Source: an uncultured Prevotella sp.
GTDB taxonomy: Bacteria > Bacteroidota > Bacteroidia > Bacteroidales > Bacteroidaceae
NCBI GenBank assembly: GCA_900548195.1
Contig: URJQ01000082.1
Span: forward strand, 1-14,185
DNA length: 14,185 nt
Direction of reading: 5' to 3'
Numbering within the stretch: position 1 is the stretch's first letter; every line of letters begins with the position of its first letter. Made by a program: the position numbers and the translations under genes. Below, piece by piece: positions 1 through 7,862 of this stretch. The notes beneath the pieces were generated by a model, which did no database searches, was not told where the DNA came from, and saw nothing but the letters and a program-made list of their open reading frames with translations.

Positions 1-116
1 AATTCGCTTGAGATTATTCCTTAGCGAGAAACCATGATTGGCAAGTGTATTCTCCAATTACCTATTTTCTATTCCCTATTACCTTATCTTCCCCCAAGGG
101 GGGATAAGAGAGGGCC
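1..116. repeat. Direct repeat, copy A (intergenic)
   Basis: This stretch recurs almost base for base at 629-744, an offset of 628. The only differences I see are one base near position 54 and a couple at the far end. It contains a self-complementary run of C and G (CCCCC AA GGGGGG, about 91-102) and the words CTATTCCCTATTACCTTA and CTATTTTC. The first copy starts at the window edge, so it may extend further left. No credible gene lies in it: the open frames are short, in several overlapping phases, and lack family features. It is probably a dispersed intergenic repeat. Confidence 0.85.
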
Positions 117-510
117 TTCATTCCTCACTGAAAGACAGTACCTTGTTGACGAGCTCACTCGCCTTTGGCTTGCTCGCCATGTTCAAAATCTATCACGGAT
201 ATCACCGATGCGACGGATTTTTTCTTTCACGGATTTTTATTGTGTGTTGTTGGATTTATATGCGCCTGCCGGGCGCTATGGATTATCACGGATTATCTCT
301 TGCTGGAGGCTATCCAGCGCCGTACAGGCGCAAATATAATCCGTAATAAATCCAGTGTCAAGTGGCAACACAAGATAGAATGAAATCCGTGAAAGATAAA
401 ATCCGTCGCATCGGCTTTATCCGTGAACTTTTGAGCGCGTGCGCACTGAGCTGAAGGCGAAGGAGCAAATCTTGTTGTCTGGTGGTAGCCCCCCTCAGTG
501 GAAAATGAAG
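110..510. repeat. Large imperfect inverted repeat (foldback)
   Basis: The left half (about 113-290) pairs with the right half (about 300-508) in several blocks. The best block is 206-234 against 385-413, where 28 of 29 bases are complementary; it extends with a few mismatches to about 194-234 and 385-426. Nearer the centre, 261-268 (TGCGCCTG) pairs perfectly with 325-332, and 272-277 pairs with 316-321. Weaker outer pairing links about 117-175 with 435-508 (shared AAGGCGA, GAGC, CAGTG and ATGAAG words on opposite strands). The word ATCCGTGA and its complement recur throughout. There is no gene in the foldback. It may be a decayed non-autonomous element or a structured transcript region. Confidence 0.7.
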
Positions 511-531
511 AATGGGAGTTACTTTTCTTTT

Positions 532-568
532 AGTGAAAAGTGAAGAGTGAAAAGTGAAGAGTGAAAAA
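532..568. repeat. 14-base tandem repeat, about 2.6 units
   Basis: The unit AGTGAAAAGTGAAG occurs at 532-545, again at 546-559, then partly at 560-568. It is a simple purine-rich tandem array with no coding role visible. Such arrays can change copy number by slippage. Confidence 0.85.
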
Positions 569-585
569 TCGTGCTGACGCAATTA

Positions 586-714
586 TAAGGTAATAGGGAA
601 TAGGATATAGGTAATAGGAGATTAGCTTAATTCGCTTGAGATTATTCCTTAGCGAGAAACCATGATTGGCAAGTGTATTCTCCTATTACCTATTTTCTAT
701 TCCCTATTACCTTA
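586..714. repeat. 35-base inverted repeat with 59-base spacer
   Basis: Bases 586-620 are the reverse complement of 680-714 at 33 of 35 positions. The right arm lies inside direct-repeat copy B. The equivalent part of copy A (about 52-86) is also complementary to the 586-620 arm, so the arm could pair with either copy. The structure lies just downstream of the stop of the minus-strand acyl-CoA synthetase. It could therefore form a hairpin at that mRNA's 3' end, although no T-tract typical of an intrinsic terminator follows it. Confidence 0.75.
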
Positions 715-744
715 TCTTCCCCCAAGGGGGGATAAGAGGGGGGC
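629..744. repeat. Direct repeat, copy B
   Basis: This is the second copy of the 116-base repeat at 1-116. It ends five bases before the acyl-CoA synthetase stop codon (750-752). Two such copies 628 bases apart could recombine and delete or amplify the segment between them, which contains the foldback and the tandem array. Confidence 0.85.
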
Positions 745-749
745 TATTC

Positions 750-2399
750 TTATTCCTTATTACGAATATCCACGCGTCGAATCTTGCCGCTTATGGTCTT
801 AGGCAATTCATCGGTAAACTCGATGATACGTGGGTATTTGTATGGAGCCGTCTCCTGCTTTACGTGGTTTTGCAGTTCTTTGACGAGTTCTTTGCCCGCT
901 TTATCCTTGTATTCAGGAGCCAAAACCACTGTGGCTTTGACTATCTGACCACGTATTTCGTCAGGCACAGCGGTGATGGCACACTCCACTACGGCAGGAT
1001 GAGTCATCAGGGCAGACTCCACTTCGAATGGTCCGACACGGTAACCAGAGGTCTTGATAACATCGTCAGAACGGGAGACAAACCATAGATAGTTGTCTTC
1101 ATCACGATATACGATGTCTCCAGTGTAGTAATAACCATTCTTTATGCGCTCGGCAGTGAGGTCATCGTCGCGATAATAGCCCTTGAAAAGTCCGAGAGGA
1201 CGCTTCTCGCTGACCTTAATGACGAGTTCGCCATGCTCCATTGGCTTGGCTGGCTTGCCCTCATCGTTCATTATCTCAATGTCATATTGAGGTGTTCTCA
1301 CTCCCATTGCACCTGGCTTAGGAGTAATCCAAGGGAAGGAACCCACTACGAGAGTTGTCTCTGTCTGACCGTAAGACTCATAAATCATGATGCCAGTCTT
1401 CTTTTTCCATTCAGTGAAAACGCTGGGATTGAGAGCTTCGCCAGCCGTAGTGCAGTATTCCAAAGCGGAGAGGTCGTATGCACTGAGGTCCTCACGGATA
1501 AGGAAACGATATATGGTAGGCGGTGCGCAGAAAGAAGTGACGTGATTATCCTGCATCACTTTCAGCAAGTCGGCAGGCTTGAAAGTTCCTTCATAGTCGT
1601 AGATGAATACAGCTCCGCCAGCAAGCATCTGTCCATAGAATTTTCCCCACACTGCTTTACCCCAACCAGTGTCGGCAAGGGTGAGGTGGAGAGAGCCATT
1701 ATGTATGTTGTGCCAATATTTTGCAGTGATGATATGAGCGAGAGGATAAGAGAAATCATGCATTACCATCTTAGGCTCTCCAGTCGTTCCGCTGGTGAAA
1801 TACAGCAGGAAATTGTCGGTCACCTTATTGCGCTCCGGCACTTCAAAAGGGTCTGCCTCGTGGAGTCCGCGCCAATAGTCGTACCATCCGTTAGGCACAT
1901 TAGGACCTATAGAGATGCAATGGCGGATGGTAGGGCAGTATCTGCGTGCCTTCTGCACGTGATTGACAACGATAGGGTCGCCACAAGCCACGATACAAGA
2001 TATTCCTGCCATGTGGCAACGGTAGATGATATCCTTATCGGTAAGCATGTGTGTAGCAGGTATAGCCACTGCTCCGAGCTTATGCAGAGCCAGCATGGTG
2101 TACCACCATTCGAGTCTTCTCTTGAGAATCAGCATTACTCTGTCGCCTCTTTTGACTCCTATGCCTTGCAGGAACGCGGCACATTGGTCGCTGATATTCT
2201 TCAGTCCGCGGTATGTGACATATTCTTTAGCGCCTCTATCGTTTACCCAAACCAGTGCGTCTTTCTCAGGTTGCTCAGCAGCGTATCTGTCAATGACATC
2301 GTAACCGAAATTGAAATCCTTAGGTACGTTTACTTTAAAATTGCTCATGAAGTCCTCATAGGATGAGAACTCAGTCTGCTCCATGAAATGTTCGATCAT
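750..2399 (-). CDS. AMP-dependent acyl-CoA synthetase (ANL superfamily)
   Basis: This 549-residue protein is a complete cytoplasmic adenylate-forming enzyme. It should activate a carboxylic acid with ATP to an acyl-AMP and pass it to CoA. Family motifs appear in order: the P-loop-like YFTSGTTGEPK at 200-210, YGQTE at 343-347, YTGD at 425-428, the hinge region RSDDVIKTSGYRVGP at 443-457, and the C-terminal catalytic lysine K539 in PKTISGK. Length and motif spacing fit the acetyl-, propionyl- or medium-chain acyl-CoA synthetase group. The substrate cannot be read from the sequence. ATG at 2397-2399 was chosen; a second Met at codon 6 is possible. The gene is monocistronic: the preceding minus-strand gene ends at 2701 with a strong terminator between them. 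A possible -7 box lies about 70 bases upstream. Confidence 0.93.
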   Translation of the reverse strand: MIEHFMEQTEFSSYEDFMSNFKVNVPKDFNFGYDVIDRYAAEQPEKDALVWVNDRGAKEYVTYRGLKNISDQCAAFLQGIGVKRGDRVMLILKRRLEWWYTMLALHKLGAVAIPATHMLTDKDIIYRCHMAGISCIVACGDPIVVNHVQKARRYCPTIRHCISIGPNVPNGWYDYWRGLHEADPFEVPERNKVTDNFLLYFTSGTTGEPKMVMHDFSYPLAHIITAKYWHNIHNGSLHLTLADTGWGKAVWGKFYGQMLAGGAVFIYDYEGTFKPADLLKVMQDNHVTSFCAPPTIYRFLIREDLSAYDLSALEYCTTAGEALNPSVFTEWKKKTGIMIYESYGQTETTLVVGSFPWITPKPGAMGVRTPQYDIEIMNDEGKPAKPMEHGELVIKVSEKRPLGLFKGYYRDDDLTAERIKNGYYYTGDIVYRDEDNYLWFVSRSDDVIKTSGYRVGPFEVESALMTHPAVVECAITAVPDEIRGQIVKATVVLAPEYKDKAGKELVKELQNHVKQETAPYKYPRIIEFTDELPKTISGKIRRVDIRNKE

Positions 2400-2467
2400 A
2401 TTATTGCGATGGATTTTGCAGGTTGGAAAGTCGGTTCCATACCTGTGTTTGCTTGTAAAACCTAATG

Positions 2468-2475
2468 CAAAATTA
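2468..2475 (-). promoter_or_regulatory. Possible -7 element for the acyl-CoA synthetase
   Basis: The minus strand reads TAATTTTG here, matching the Bacteroidetes -7 consensus TAnnTTTG, 68 bases upstream of the start codon. I found no TTG at the usual 19-21 base spacing, so this is a weak call. The rest of 2400-2650 shows no gene. It contains a small hairpin with 7-base arms, 2572-2578 and 2587-2593. Confidence 0.35.
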
Positions 2476-2650
2476 TGAAATTGGGAGGCTCTTTCCGCAT
2501 TTTTTTACATTTTTTGTGCCCGAAGTGTATGAAATGACGGATGAACAGCATTGCGGTTTCTATGCTTTTGCGCACACTCAAGTTGCAGTGTGCAGTATTG
2601 TTTCTATGTATTTGTGACTCAACGTCTGCAAATCAAAAATACCATAATAT

Positions 2651-2685
2651 AAATAGGTGGTCAATCTTGTTTTGACCACCTATTT
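2651..2685 (-). terminator. Hairpin terminator after the response regulator
   Basis: Arms 2651-2664 and 2672-2685 are perfectly complementary over 14 bases (AAATAGGTGGTCAA) around a 7-base loop. The hairpin lies 15 bases past the response regulator stop codon. On the minus strand it is followed by an AT-rich run rather than a clean T-tract. It probably ends the efflux/two-component operon and insulates the acyl-CoA synthetase. Confidence 0.75.
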
Positions 2686-2700
2686 ACTCTGCAGAATAGC

Positions 2701-3414
2701 TTAGCAGAGAGTATGTGAATCTATATAGCTCTGCACAGCGTCCTTATAAGTGTCGGAGACAGGGATTAGAACGTCTCCGATTGTCAATCGCAGGCGGTCT
2801 ATCACGCTTACTTTCGGCATGTGGACGATGTATGAGCGGTGAACGCGCATAAATTCCGGCTTTGGCAGAAACTCTTCGAATGTGCGCATATTCATAAGGC
2901 TGTGTATCGGCTGTGAATTGCCTTCGAGCACTATCTTTACATAGTCCTTTACTCCTTCGACATAGAGTATGTCGTCGAGGTTGATACGTATCAGTTTGTA
3001 GTCACTCTTTACGAAAGCTACTCTGTCTCTGGAATATATTTCAGCCTTCTTACGGTCGGTATGGCGTTTCAAAGCCTTGTCTGCCGCTTTGACAAAGTTG
3101 TCGTATGAGATTGGTTTCAGAAGGTAATCCACAGTGTTTACCTTGAAACTATCAATGGCATAGCGGTCGAAAGCTGTAGTGAATACCACCATTACTTCTG
3201 GAGGAAGGATAGTGGCAAACTCGATTCCGCTCAGCTCCGGCATCTGAATGTCGAGGAAGAGCAAATCTACAGGCGATGTACGCAGGGTGCGCATTGCGTC
3301 AATGGCACTATTATATACACCCACAAGGTTGAGGAATGGAGTCTTCTTTGCATATCCGGCGAGCAGTTCCGCTGCCAGAGGTTCATCATCTATTATTGCG
3401 CAATTTAGTATCAT
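2701..3414 (-). CDS. LytTR-family response regulator
   Basis: This 237-residue protein has an N-terminal receiver domain (about 1-120) and a C-terminal LytTR DNA-binding domain (about 132-232). Receiver residues are all present: acidic pocket D9-D10, phosphoacceptor D55 in LFLDIQMPE, T79/T80, and K100 in the YLLKP motif. The LytTR part shows the typical DILYVEGVKDYVKI and MRVHRSYIVH segments. It should be phosphorylated by the histidine kinase whose gene ends 14 bases upstream and then bind promoter DNA as a dimer. Its position as last gene of the efflux operon suggests that it regulates the transporter, possibly including its own promoter at 9253-9283. This is inferred from context, not from a recognised binding site. 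Confidence 0.95.
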   Translation of the reverse strand: MILNCAIIDDEPLAAELLAGYAKKTPFLNLVGVYNSAIDAMRTLRTSPVDLLFLDIQMPELSGIEFATILPPEVMVVFTTAFDRYAIDSFKVNTVDYLLKPISYDNFVKAADKALKRHTDRKKAEIYSRDRVAFVKSDYKLIRINLDDILYVEGVKDYVKIVLEGNSQPIHSLMNMRTFEEFLPKPEFMRVHRSYIVHMPKVSVIDRLRLTIGDVLIPVSDTYKDAVQSYIDSHTLC

Positions 3415-3428
3415 AATATTCTGTTTTT

Positions 3429-4508
3429 TTACCAGAGAACAATCTCTGAGTGGTACAATCCATCTGTTTCATCCACACCGCAAGTCCAGCGGTAGTGGTC
3501 TTTGTAAGTGGCATTGAGTCGTAAGCTCACCTGTTTGAGTCCGATTCCATGTCCACTTCTGTCAGCGTCAGTCTTTGGGAAATTAGTGTTTGAGACGTGA
3601 CATCTTATTGTTTTGCCCCCATTTCCAGGGTTATTGCTATCCTCATTCTCAGTGACAGAGATGCTTATGGAAATATTTGACGGCTGGGTGGCGCTGACAC
3701 CATGCTTGAAAGCATTCTCTACCAGGGAGATAAAAAGCAATGGAGCCACGGTGATATCGTTGTTGTCAGGCACTGAAATGTCAACATTTACAGTGACATT
3801 GCTTGCAAATCGCAGTTTCATCAAATCGACATAAGAGCGTATGAAGTCTGTCTCCTGCTTGAGACTGACCTTCTTCTCCTGACTTTCATAGAGCATGTGG
3901 CGGAGCAGTTGCGACAGTTGCATTATGGCATCCTGTGCCCTTTGTGCGCTGATAGCAGTGAGGGCGTAGATGTTGTTGAGGGTGTTGAGGAGGAAATGAG
4001 GCGATAGTTGGAAGCGAAGTCCGCGTAATTCAGCCTCGCGCTTAGCCACTTCCGCTTCCTGTCGCAGGTGGTTTTGCCTGTTGGCATGCTCTGTCATCCT
4101 GATGCTGTAGGCGATAAGAGTGGAGAGGACGAGATTGAGCGCATCGCGAAACACTATGAGAACTTGAACAAATACTGGCATTGACATAACAGGCTTTGGC
4201 TTAATGCCATTTGACATGTCAATATATCTGAATTCATATCCACGCATCTTCATCATTATTATGGCTCCGATTATAATAATAACGAAATTGATGTATATAA
4301 ATTTCGTTTTGTCTTCACTATAAATCATTTTTGGAACGAGCCAAAGAAAATTGAGATAGAAGACTGTAATCATCGCTATGGAGGTGACACACTTAAAGAG
4401 ATAGAGCGTGAATGTCAGTTTCTCTTCCGGCCGCATGAACATGACTGGCATGAGAAGTACTGCTATGATAGCGAAGATATGTATGGTATTAGTTCTGTTG
4501 ATTCTCAT
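3429..4508 (-). CDS. LytS/YpdA-type sensor histidine kinase
   Basis: This 359-residue membrane kinase has four hydrophobic segments (about 8-25, 33-58, 69-86 and 114-136), then a short coiled-coil-like linker (about 138-162) and a His_kinase (PF06580) module. The phosphoacceptor is H171 in LSPHFLLNTLNN. The ATPase part has the N box ENAFKHG (264-270) and G box GHGIGLKQ (319-326). No large extracellular sensor domain is present, so sensing is probably within the membrane or through a partner. It is the cognate partner of the response regulator 14 bases downstream. A 113-base gap with a hairpin separates it from the permease upstream, so its expression may be lower than that of the transporter genes. 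The ATG at 4506-4508 is a natural start just before the first membrane segment. Confidence 0.94.
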   Translation of the reverse strand: MRINRTNTIHIFAIIAVLLMPVMFMRPEEKLTFTLYLFKCVTSIAMITVFYLNFLWLVPKMIYSEDKTKFIYINFVIIIIGAIIMMKMRGYEFRYIDMSNGIKPKPVMSMPVFVQVLIVFRDALNLVLSTLIAYSIRMTEHANRQNHLRQEAEVAKREAELRGLRFQLSPHFLLNTLNNIYALTAISAQRAQDAIMQLSQLLRHMLYESQEKKVSLKQETDFIRSYVDLMKLRFASNVTVNVDISVPDNNDITVAPLLFISLVENAFKHGVSATQPSNISISISVTENEDSNNPGNGGKTIRCHVSNTNFPKTDADRSGHGIGLKQVSLRLNATYKDHYRWTCGVDETDGLYHSEIVLW

Positions 4509-4543
4509 TTTGCTGTAGTTTTTTTAAGGTTGATTATGAAAGT

Positions 4544-4608
4544 CATTGTCAGGATATGCAGGATTATAGTGTGGAAAAGCGGTTGTAATCCTGTATATCC
4601 TGACGATG
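4544..4608. repeat. Inverted repeat between permease and kinase genes
   Basis: Arms 4548-4566 and 4586-4604 are complementary at 18 of 19 bases (GTCAGGATATGCAGGATTA on the left). Pairing extends to 25 bases with three mismatches (4544-4568 and 4584-4608), around a 15-19 base loop. In the minus-strand mRNA this forms a strong stem directly after the permease stop codon. A short A-rich run, not a U-tract, follows it. It could be a partial terminator, an mRNA-stabilising stem or a dispersed palindromic repeat. Confidence 0.75.
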
Positions 4609-4621
4609 TAAATGATATGGT

Positions 4622-5848
4622 TTATTCGTATCTGATGGCTTCGATAGGATCCATTCTTGCGGCTTTTCGTGCCGGGAAATATCCGAATCCTACGCCGATG
4701 ATGGTGCAGACGATGAAGCTTACCGTGATGCTCCATCCCGGAACGCTCGTAGGCAGATGGAATATCATCGTGGCGAGGGCAGATATTATCTCTCCGAGAA
4801 TGATTCCGATGATGCCTCCCGTCAGCGATATTATCACCGACTCGATGAGAAACTGATTGCTGATATCAATGCCTCTGGCGCCAACAGACATTCTGAGACC
4901 TATCTCCTTGGTGCGCTCCGTCACGCTGACGAGCATGATATTCATGATGCCTATTCCTGCTACGAGGAGGGAGAATGCCGCTGCCACCACGAGGATTATC
5001 GTCACGGTGTCCATAGTCGATGACATGGTCTCCATCATCTCCTGCTGGCTTCTGATGGTGAAGTCATCGCTGTCGCCTGAGGTGTCCTTGATCTTATGGT
5101 TCTCACGCAGCTTCTGTGTCAGTTCGTCGATAGCCTCGTCAGTCATCTCTTCCGAAATGGCAGAGCAGGTGAATGAAGAGAAATAGGTCTGCGCGGCGAT
5201 ACGTTTCATCACGGTGGTGTAAGGAGCGATAATGACATTGTCCTGGTCCATTCCCCAGTTGTTGTAGCCTTTAGACTTTAGCACACCGCAGATACGGAAA
5301 GGGATGCTCTTGAATCGAATGGTCTTTCCTACAGGGTCAGAGCCGTCAGGGAAGAGCTCATCGACGATAGTCTTGCCCACAAGGCACACTTTAGCATTCT
5401 TTTTTACGTCCTCATCGGTGAAGGCAACGCCTTGGGATATTTCCCATTGCTTGATGTCGAGATAGTCGAGCGACTCACCGTAGATGGTGGTATTGGTGTT
5501 GTTGGCACCATATATCGCCTGTCCGCTTGCGTTGACCTCAGGAGATACGTAGGTGACGTATTTCTTGTCTTTGATAAAAGACTCATAGTCGGCTATTTTC
5601 AGCGTCTGCATAGACGATGGATCCTGACGTACGCCTCCCATCATGTCGGCGCCCGGACGTATCATTATGACGTTGGTGCCCATCTGTGAGATATTCTTTC
5701 TGATGCTTTCCTTCGAACCCTGACCGATAGCCATCATCACTATCACGGCTGCTACGCCGATGATGATGCCGAGCATGGAGAGGAAAGAGCGAAACTTATT
5801 GTTCGCTATTGCGCGGAATGCAATCTTGAATAAGTTTGTTATACTCAT
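4622..5848 (-). CDS. MacB-type ABC transporter permease
   Basis: This 408-residue inner-membrane protein has the MacB arrangement: an N-terminal membrane helix (about 20-42, after a basic amphipathic start), a large periplasmic domain (about 45-278), then three C-terminal membrane helices (about 282-308, 334-362 and 372-391). The end carries the family signature PARKAARMDPIEAIRYE. Unlike E. coli MacB it has no fused ATPase; that is the separate gene ending 11 bases upstream. The pair should act as a mechanotransmission engine, driving substrate from the periplasm through the adaptor and outer-membrane factor. The substrate (drug, peptide, lipid or siderophore) cannot be read from the sequence. 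Confidence 0.94.
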   Translation of the reverse strand: MSITNLFKIAFRAIANNKFRSFLSMLGIIIGVAAVIVMMAIGQGSKESIRKNISQMGTNVIMIRPGADMMGGVRQDPSSMQTLKIADYESFIKDKKYVTYVSPEVNASGQAIYGANNTNTTIYGESLDYLDIKQWEISQGVAFTDEDVKKNAKVCLVGKTIVDELFPDGSDPVGKTIRFKSIPFRICGVLKSKGYNNWGMDQDNVIIAPYTTVMKRIAAQTYFSSFTCSAISEEMTDEAIDELTQKLRENHKIKDTSGDSDDFTIRSQQEMMETMSSTMDTVTIILVVAAAFSLLVAGIGIMNIMLVSVTERTKEIGLRMSVGARGIDISNQFLIESVIISLTGGIIGIILGEIISALATMIFHLPTSVPGWSITVSFIVCTIIGVGFGYFPARKAARMDPIEAIRYE

Positions 5849-5859
5849 GTTGGAAGTAT

Positions 5860-6615
5860 TTACTGATCGTTAGGGATAGGCAGTGCAGCGAGTGCTTCGG
5901 CGGCAGAGAGAATATTGTCATTGATGACATCCTCACGGATAAGTCCGTCACGGAGCATGATATTACGGCTGGAATACTGCGCTATCTCGGGGTTATGGGT
6001 GACAAAGATGATGGTTCTTCCTTCGGCATGAAGTTTCTGGAATAGCACAAGCATCTCGAAAGAAGTGCGCGTATCGAGGTTACCAGTAGCCTCGTCGGCA
6101 AGGATAACTGCGGGATTGTTTACCAATGCTCTTGCTATTGCCACGCGCTGCATCTGTCCGCCCGACATCTGGTTTGACTTATGATAGAGTCGCTCGCCGA
6201 GTCCTACCTGCTGCAGTGCCTTTATTGCAGCTTCGCGACGCTGTGTGGCATTATATTCCTTATTATACATCAGTGGTAATTCCACATTTTCCACTGAAGT
6301 AGTCTTAGCAAGGAGGTTGTAGTTCTGGAAGACAAATCCAATCTTTCTGTTTCTCAGTTTTGCCCTTTGGCTACGCTTCATCTGTCTGACACTGATGCCG
6401 TCGAGATAATATTCGCCAGAAGTAGGGGTGTCGAGACAGCCCAACTGATTGAGCAAAGTGGATTTTCCAGAGCCAGATGTACCCATGATGGTGACAAATT
6501 CTCCCTCATATATCTTGAAAGACACGCCTCTGAGGGCATGTACAGTCTCCGAACCGACAGTGAAGTTACGCTTCACATTGTCGAGTTCGATGACCACTTT
6601 TCTCTTCTCTTCCAT
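5860..6615 (-). CDS. MacB/LolD-type ABC transporter ATP-binding protein
   Basis: This 251-residue cytoplasmic ATPase has every nucleotide-binding motif: Walker A GTSGSGKST (45-53), Q-loop Q97, ABC signature MSGGQMQRVAIARAL (150-164), Walker B ILADEAT (171-177) and switch histidine H207. The segment GCLDTPTSGEY after Walker A is typical of the MacB/LolD/FtsE group. A C-terminal tail of about 30 residues goes beyond the core fold. Its start is five bases after the adaptor's stop codon, and the permease begins 11 bases after its own stop, so the three are translated from one mRNA. It powers the permease next to it. Confidence 0.95.
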   Translation of the reverse strand: MEEKRKVVIELDNVKRNFTVGSETVHALRGVSFKIYEGEFVTIMGTSGSGKSTLLNQLGCLDTPTSGEYYLDGISVRQMKRSQRAKLRNRKIGFVFQNYNLLAKTTSVENVELPLMYNKEYNATQRREAAIKALQQVGLGERLYHKSNQMSGGQMQRVAIARALVNNPAVILADEATGNLDTRTSFEMLVLFQKLHAEGRTIIFVTHNPEIAQYSSRNIMLRDGLIREDVINDNILSAAEALAALPIPNDQ

Positions 6616-6620
6616 AGTGC

Positions 6621-7817
6621 TTAATTCTTTTTAGCGTCCTTGTTCTTGTTTTTTCCTGGAGGGCCTGGCATGAAAGGGTTGGTGCTTTCTTCCTCTTCGC
6701 TCTCCTCATCGTTAGGCATACCGTTGGACTTATTGCCTATGATGACTGTTTCGCCAGCCTTCAGTCCGCTGATAATCTCAGTCATAGTGCCGTCGCTGAT
6801 ACCAGTCTCTACGGCAATGGCACGGATGGTCTGACCTTGTTTCACCCAAACCTTGTTCTTTGCGTCGCAGTTTACTATCTTTTCGTCAGGAGAAAGCATT
6901 ATTTCGTTAGGGTTGAAGCGCAGTGCCTTGACAGGGACAGCGCATACGTTGGCCTTCTCATTGGTAGTGATAGTGACGTTGGCAGTGAGTCCAGGCTTGA
7001 GCTTGAGGTCGGAATTAGGCGCAGAGATGACCACTTCGTAGGTCACCACATTGTTTGTCGTGGTGGCAGATTGGCGTACCTGTGTCACGCTTCCCTGGAA
7101 TACGTCATCCGGATAGGCATCGACGGTGAATGTTACCTTAGCGCCTTCCTTCACGTCAGCAATGTCTGCTTCGTCAACATCGGCTACTACCTGCATGTTT
7201 GTGAGGTCTTGAGCGATGGTGAAGAGTTCAGGAGTGCTGAAGCTTGCAGCGACGGTCTGTCCTTCTTCCACAGCCTTACTGAGCACTACGCCGTCGATAG
7301 GCGATGTGATAGTGGCGTAACCGAGGTTGGTCTGTGCTCGAGCTACGCTCTGCTTGGCAGTCTTGACAGACTCTACGGCGCGGTCATAACTCAGTTTCGC
7401 ACTCTCATATTCATCAGCAGAGACGAGTCCTTTCTTGTAAAGAGCCTGATAGCGCTGGTAATTTCCGCGCTGATACTGCATTTCGCTTTGTGCAGAAGAG
7501 AAGTTTGCCTTTGCGCTATTGAGCTCAGACATGAGGTTAGTACGGTCGAGTTCTGCTATCACTTGTCCTTTCTTTACTACGCTATTGTAATCTACGTAGA
7601 GGTGGCTTACGATACCACTGACCTGTGTACCTACTGTAACGCTTGTGACAGGTTCGATAGTTCCTGTCGCTGTAACGCTTGTCTTGATAGTTGTAGTCTG
7701 TGCTTTGGCAGTTTCAAAGCTTACTTTTGTATCTTTCTTCTTGCCCATGAAGAAGAACAGTGCCGCTCCTATGACAACGATGGCGGCTATTGCTATTGTG
7801 ATATTTCTCTTGTTCAT
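6621..7817 (-). CDS. MacA-like periplasmic adaptor (HlyD family)
   Basis: This 398-residue membrane-fusion protein has an N-terminal signal anchor (about 5-24, no lipobox). A split barrel-sandwich (lipoyl-like) domain has halves near 55-91 (VKKGQVIAELD at 81-91) and 167-190 (ATITSPIDGVVLSKAVEEG). A coiled-coil hairpin at about 92-165 should contact the outer-membrane channel. Beta-barrel and membrane-proximal domains follow. The tail (about 366-398) is low complexity: an acidic run EESEEEES, then proline/glycine and lysine/asparagine. That tail is unusual and probably disordered. The adaptor links the ABC permease to the TolC-like protein encoded upstream. Its start lies 79 bases after the TolC-like stop codon, a gap with a repeat tract and a GC-rich hairpin. 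Confidence 0.94.
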   Translation of the reverse strand: MNKRNITIAIAAIVVIGAALFFFMGKKKDTKVSFETAKAQTTTIKTSVTATGTIEPVTSVTVGTQVSGIVSHLYVDYNSVVKKGQVIAELDRTNLMSELNSAKANFSSAQSEMQYQRGNYQRYQALYKKGLVSADEYESAKLSYDRAVESVKTAKQSVARAQTNLGYATITSPIDGVVLSKAVEEGQTVAASFSTPELFTIAQDLTNMQVVADVDEADIADVKEGAKVTFTVDAYPDDVFQGSVTQVRQSATTTNNVVTYEVVISAPNSDLKLKPGLTANVTITTNEKANVCAVPVKALRFNPNEIMLSPDEKIVNCDAKNKVWVKQGQTIRAIAVETGISDGTMTEIISGLKAGETVIIGNKSNGMPNDEESEEEESTNPFMPGPPGKNKNKDAKKN

Positions 7818-7820
7818 ATT

Positions 7821-7862
7821 TTGGTTGTGGGTTGTTGGTTATGGGTTGTTGGTTGTTGGTTA
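7821..7862. repeat. Low-complexity GGTTGTT/GGTTAT tract in the tolC-adaptor gap
   Basis: Units of GGTTGTT and GGTTAT alternate across the intergenic gap. In the minus-strand mRNA this gives an unstructured, C/A-rich leader (AACCAACAACC type) directly before the adaptor's start codon. It may change length by slippage and so affect adaptor translation; that effect is inference. Confidence 0.7.

Noticed and set aside
34..383. Three overlapping open frames of 72-102 codons in the left intergenic region
   Set aside because: They lie in repeats, occupy different phases, share the same start block with a frame at 666 because of the direct repeat, and show no family features.
1..568. CRISPR array
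   Set aside because: Repeats are present, but there is no regular repeat-spacer periodicity and no cas gene in the window.
1233..2366. 377-codon plus-strand frame
   Set aside because: It is fully antisense to the acyl-CoA synthetase, whose motifs are intact; no recognisable domain.
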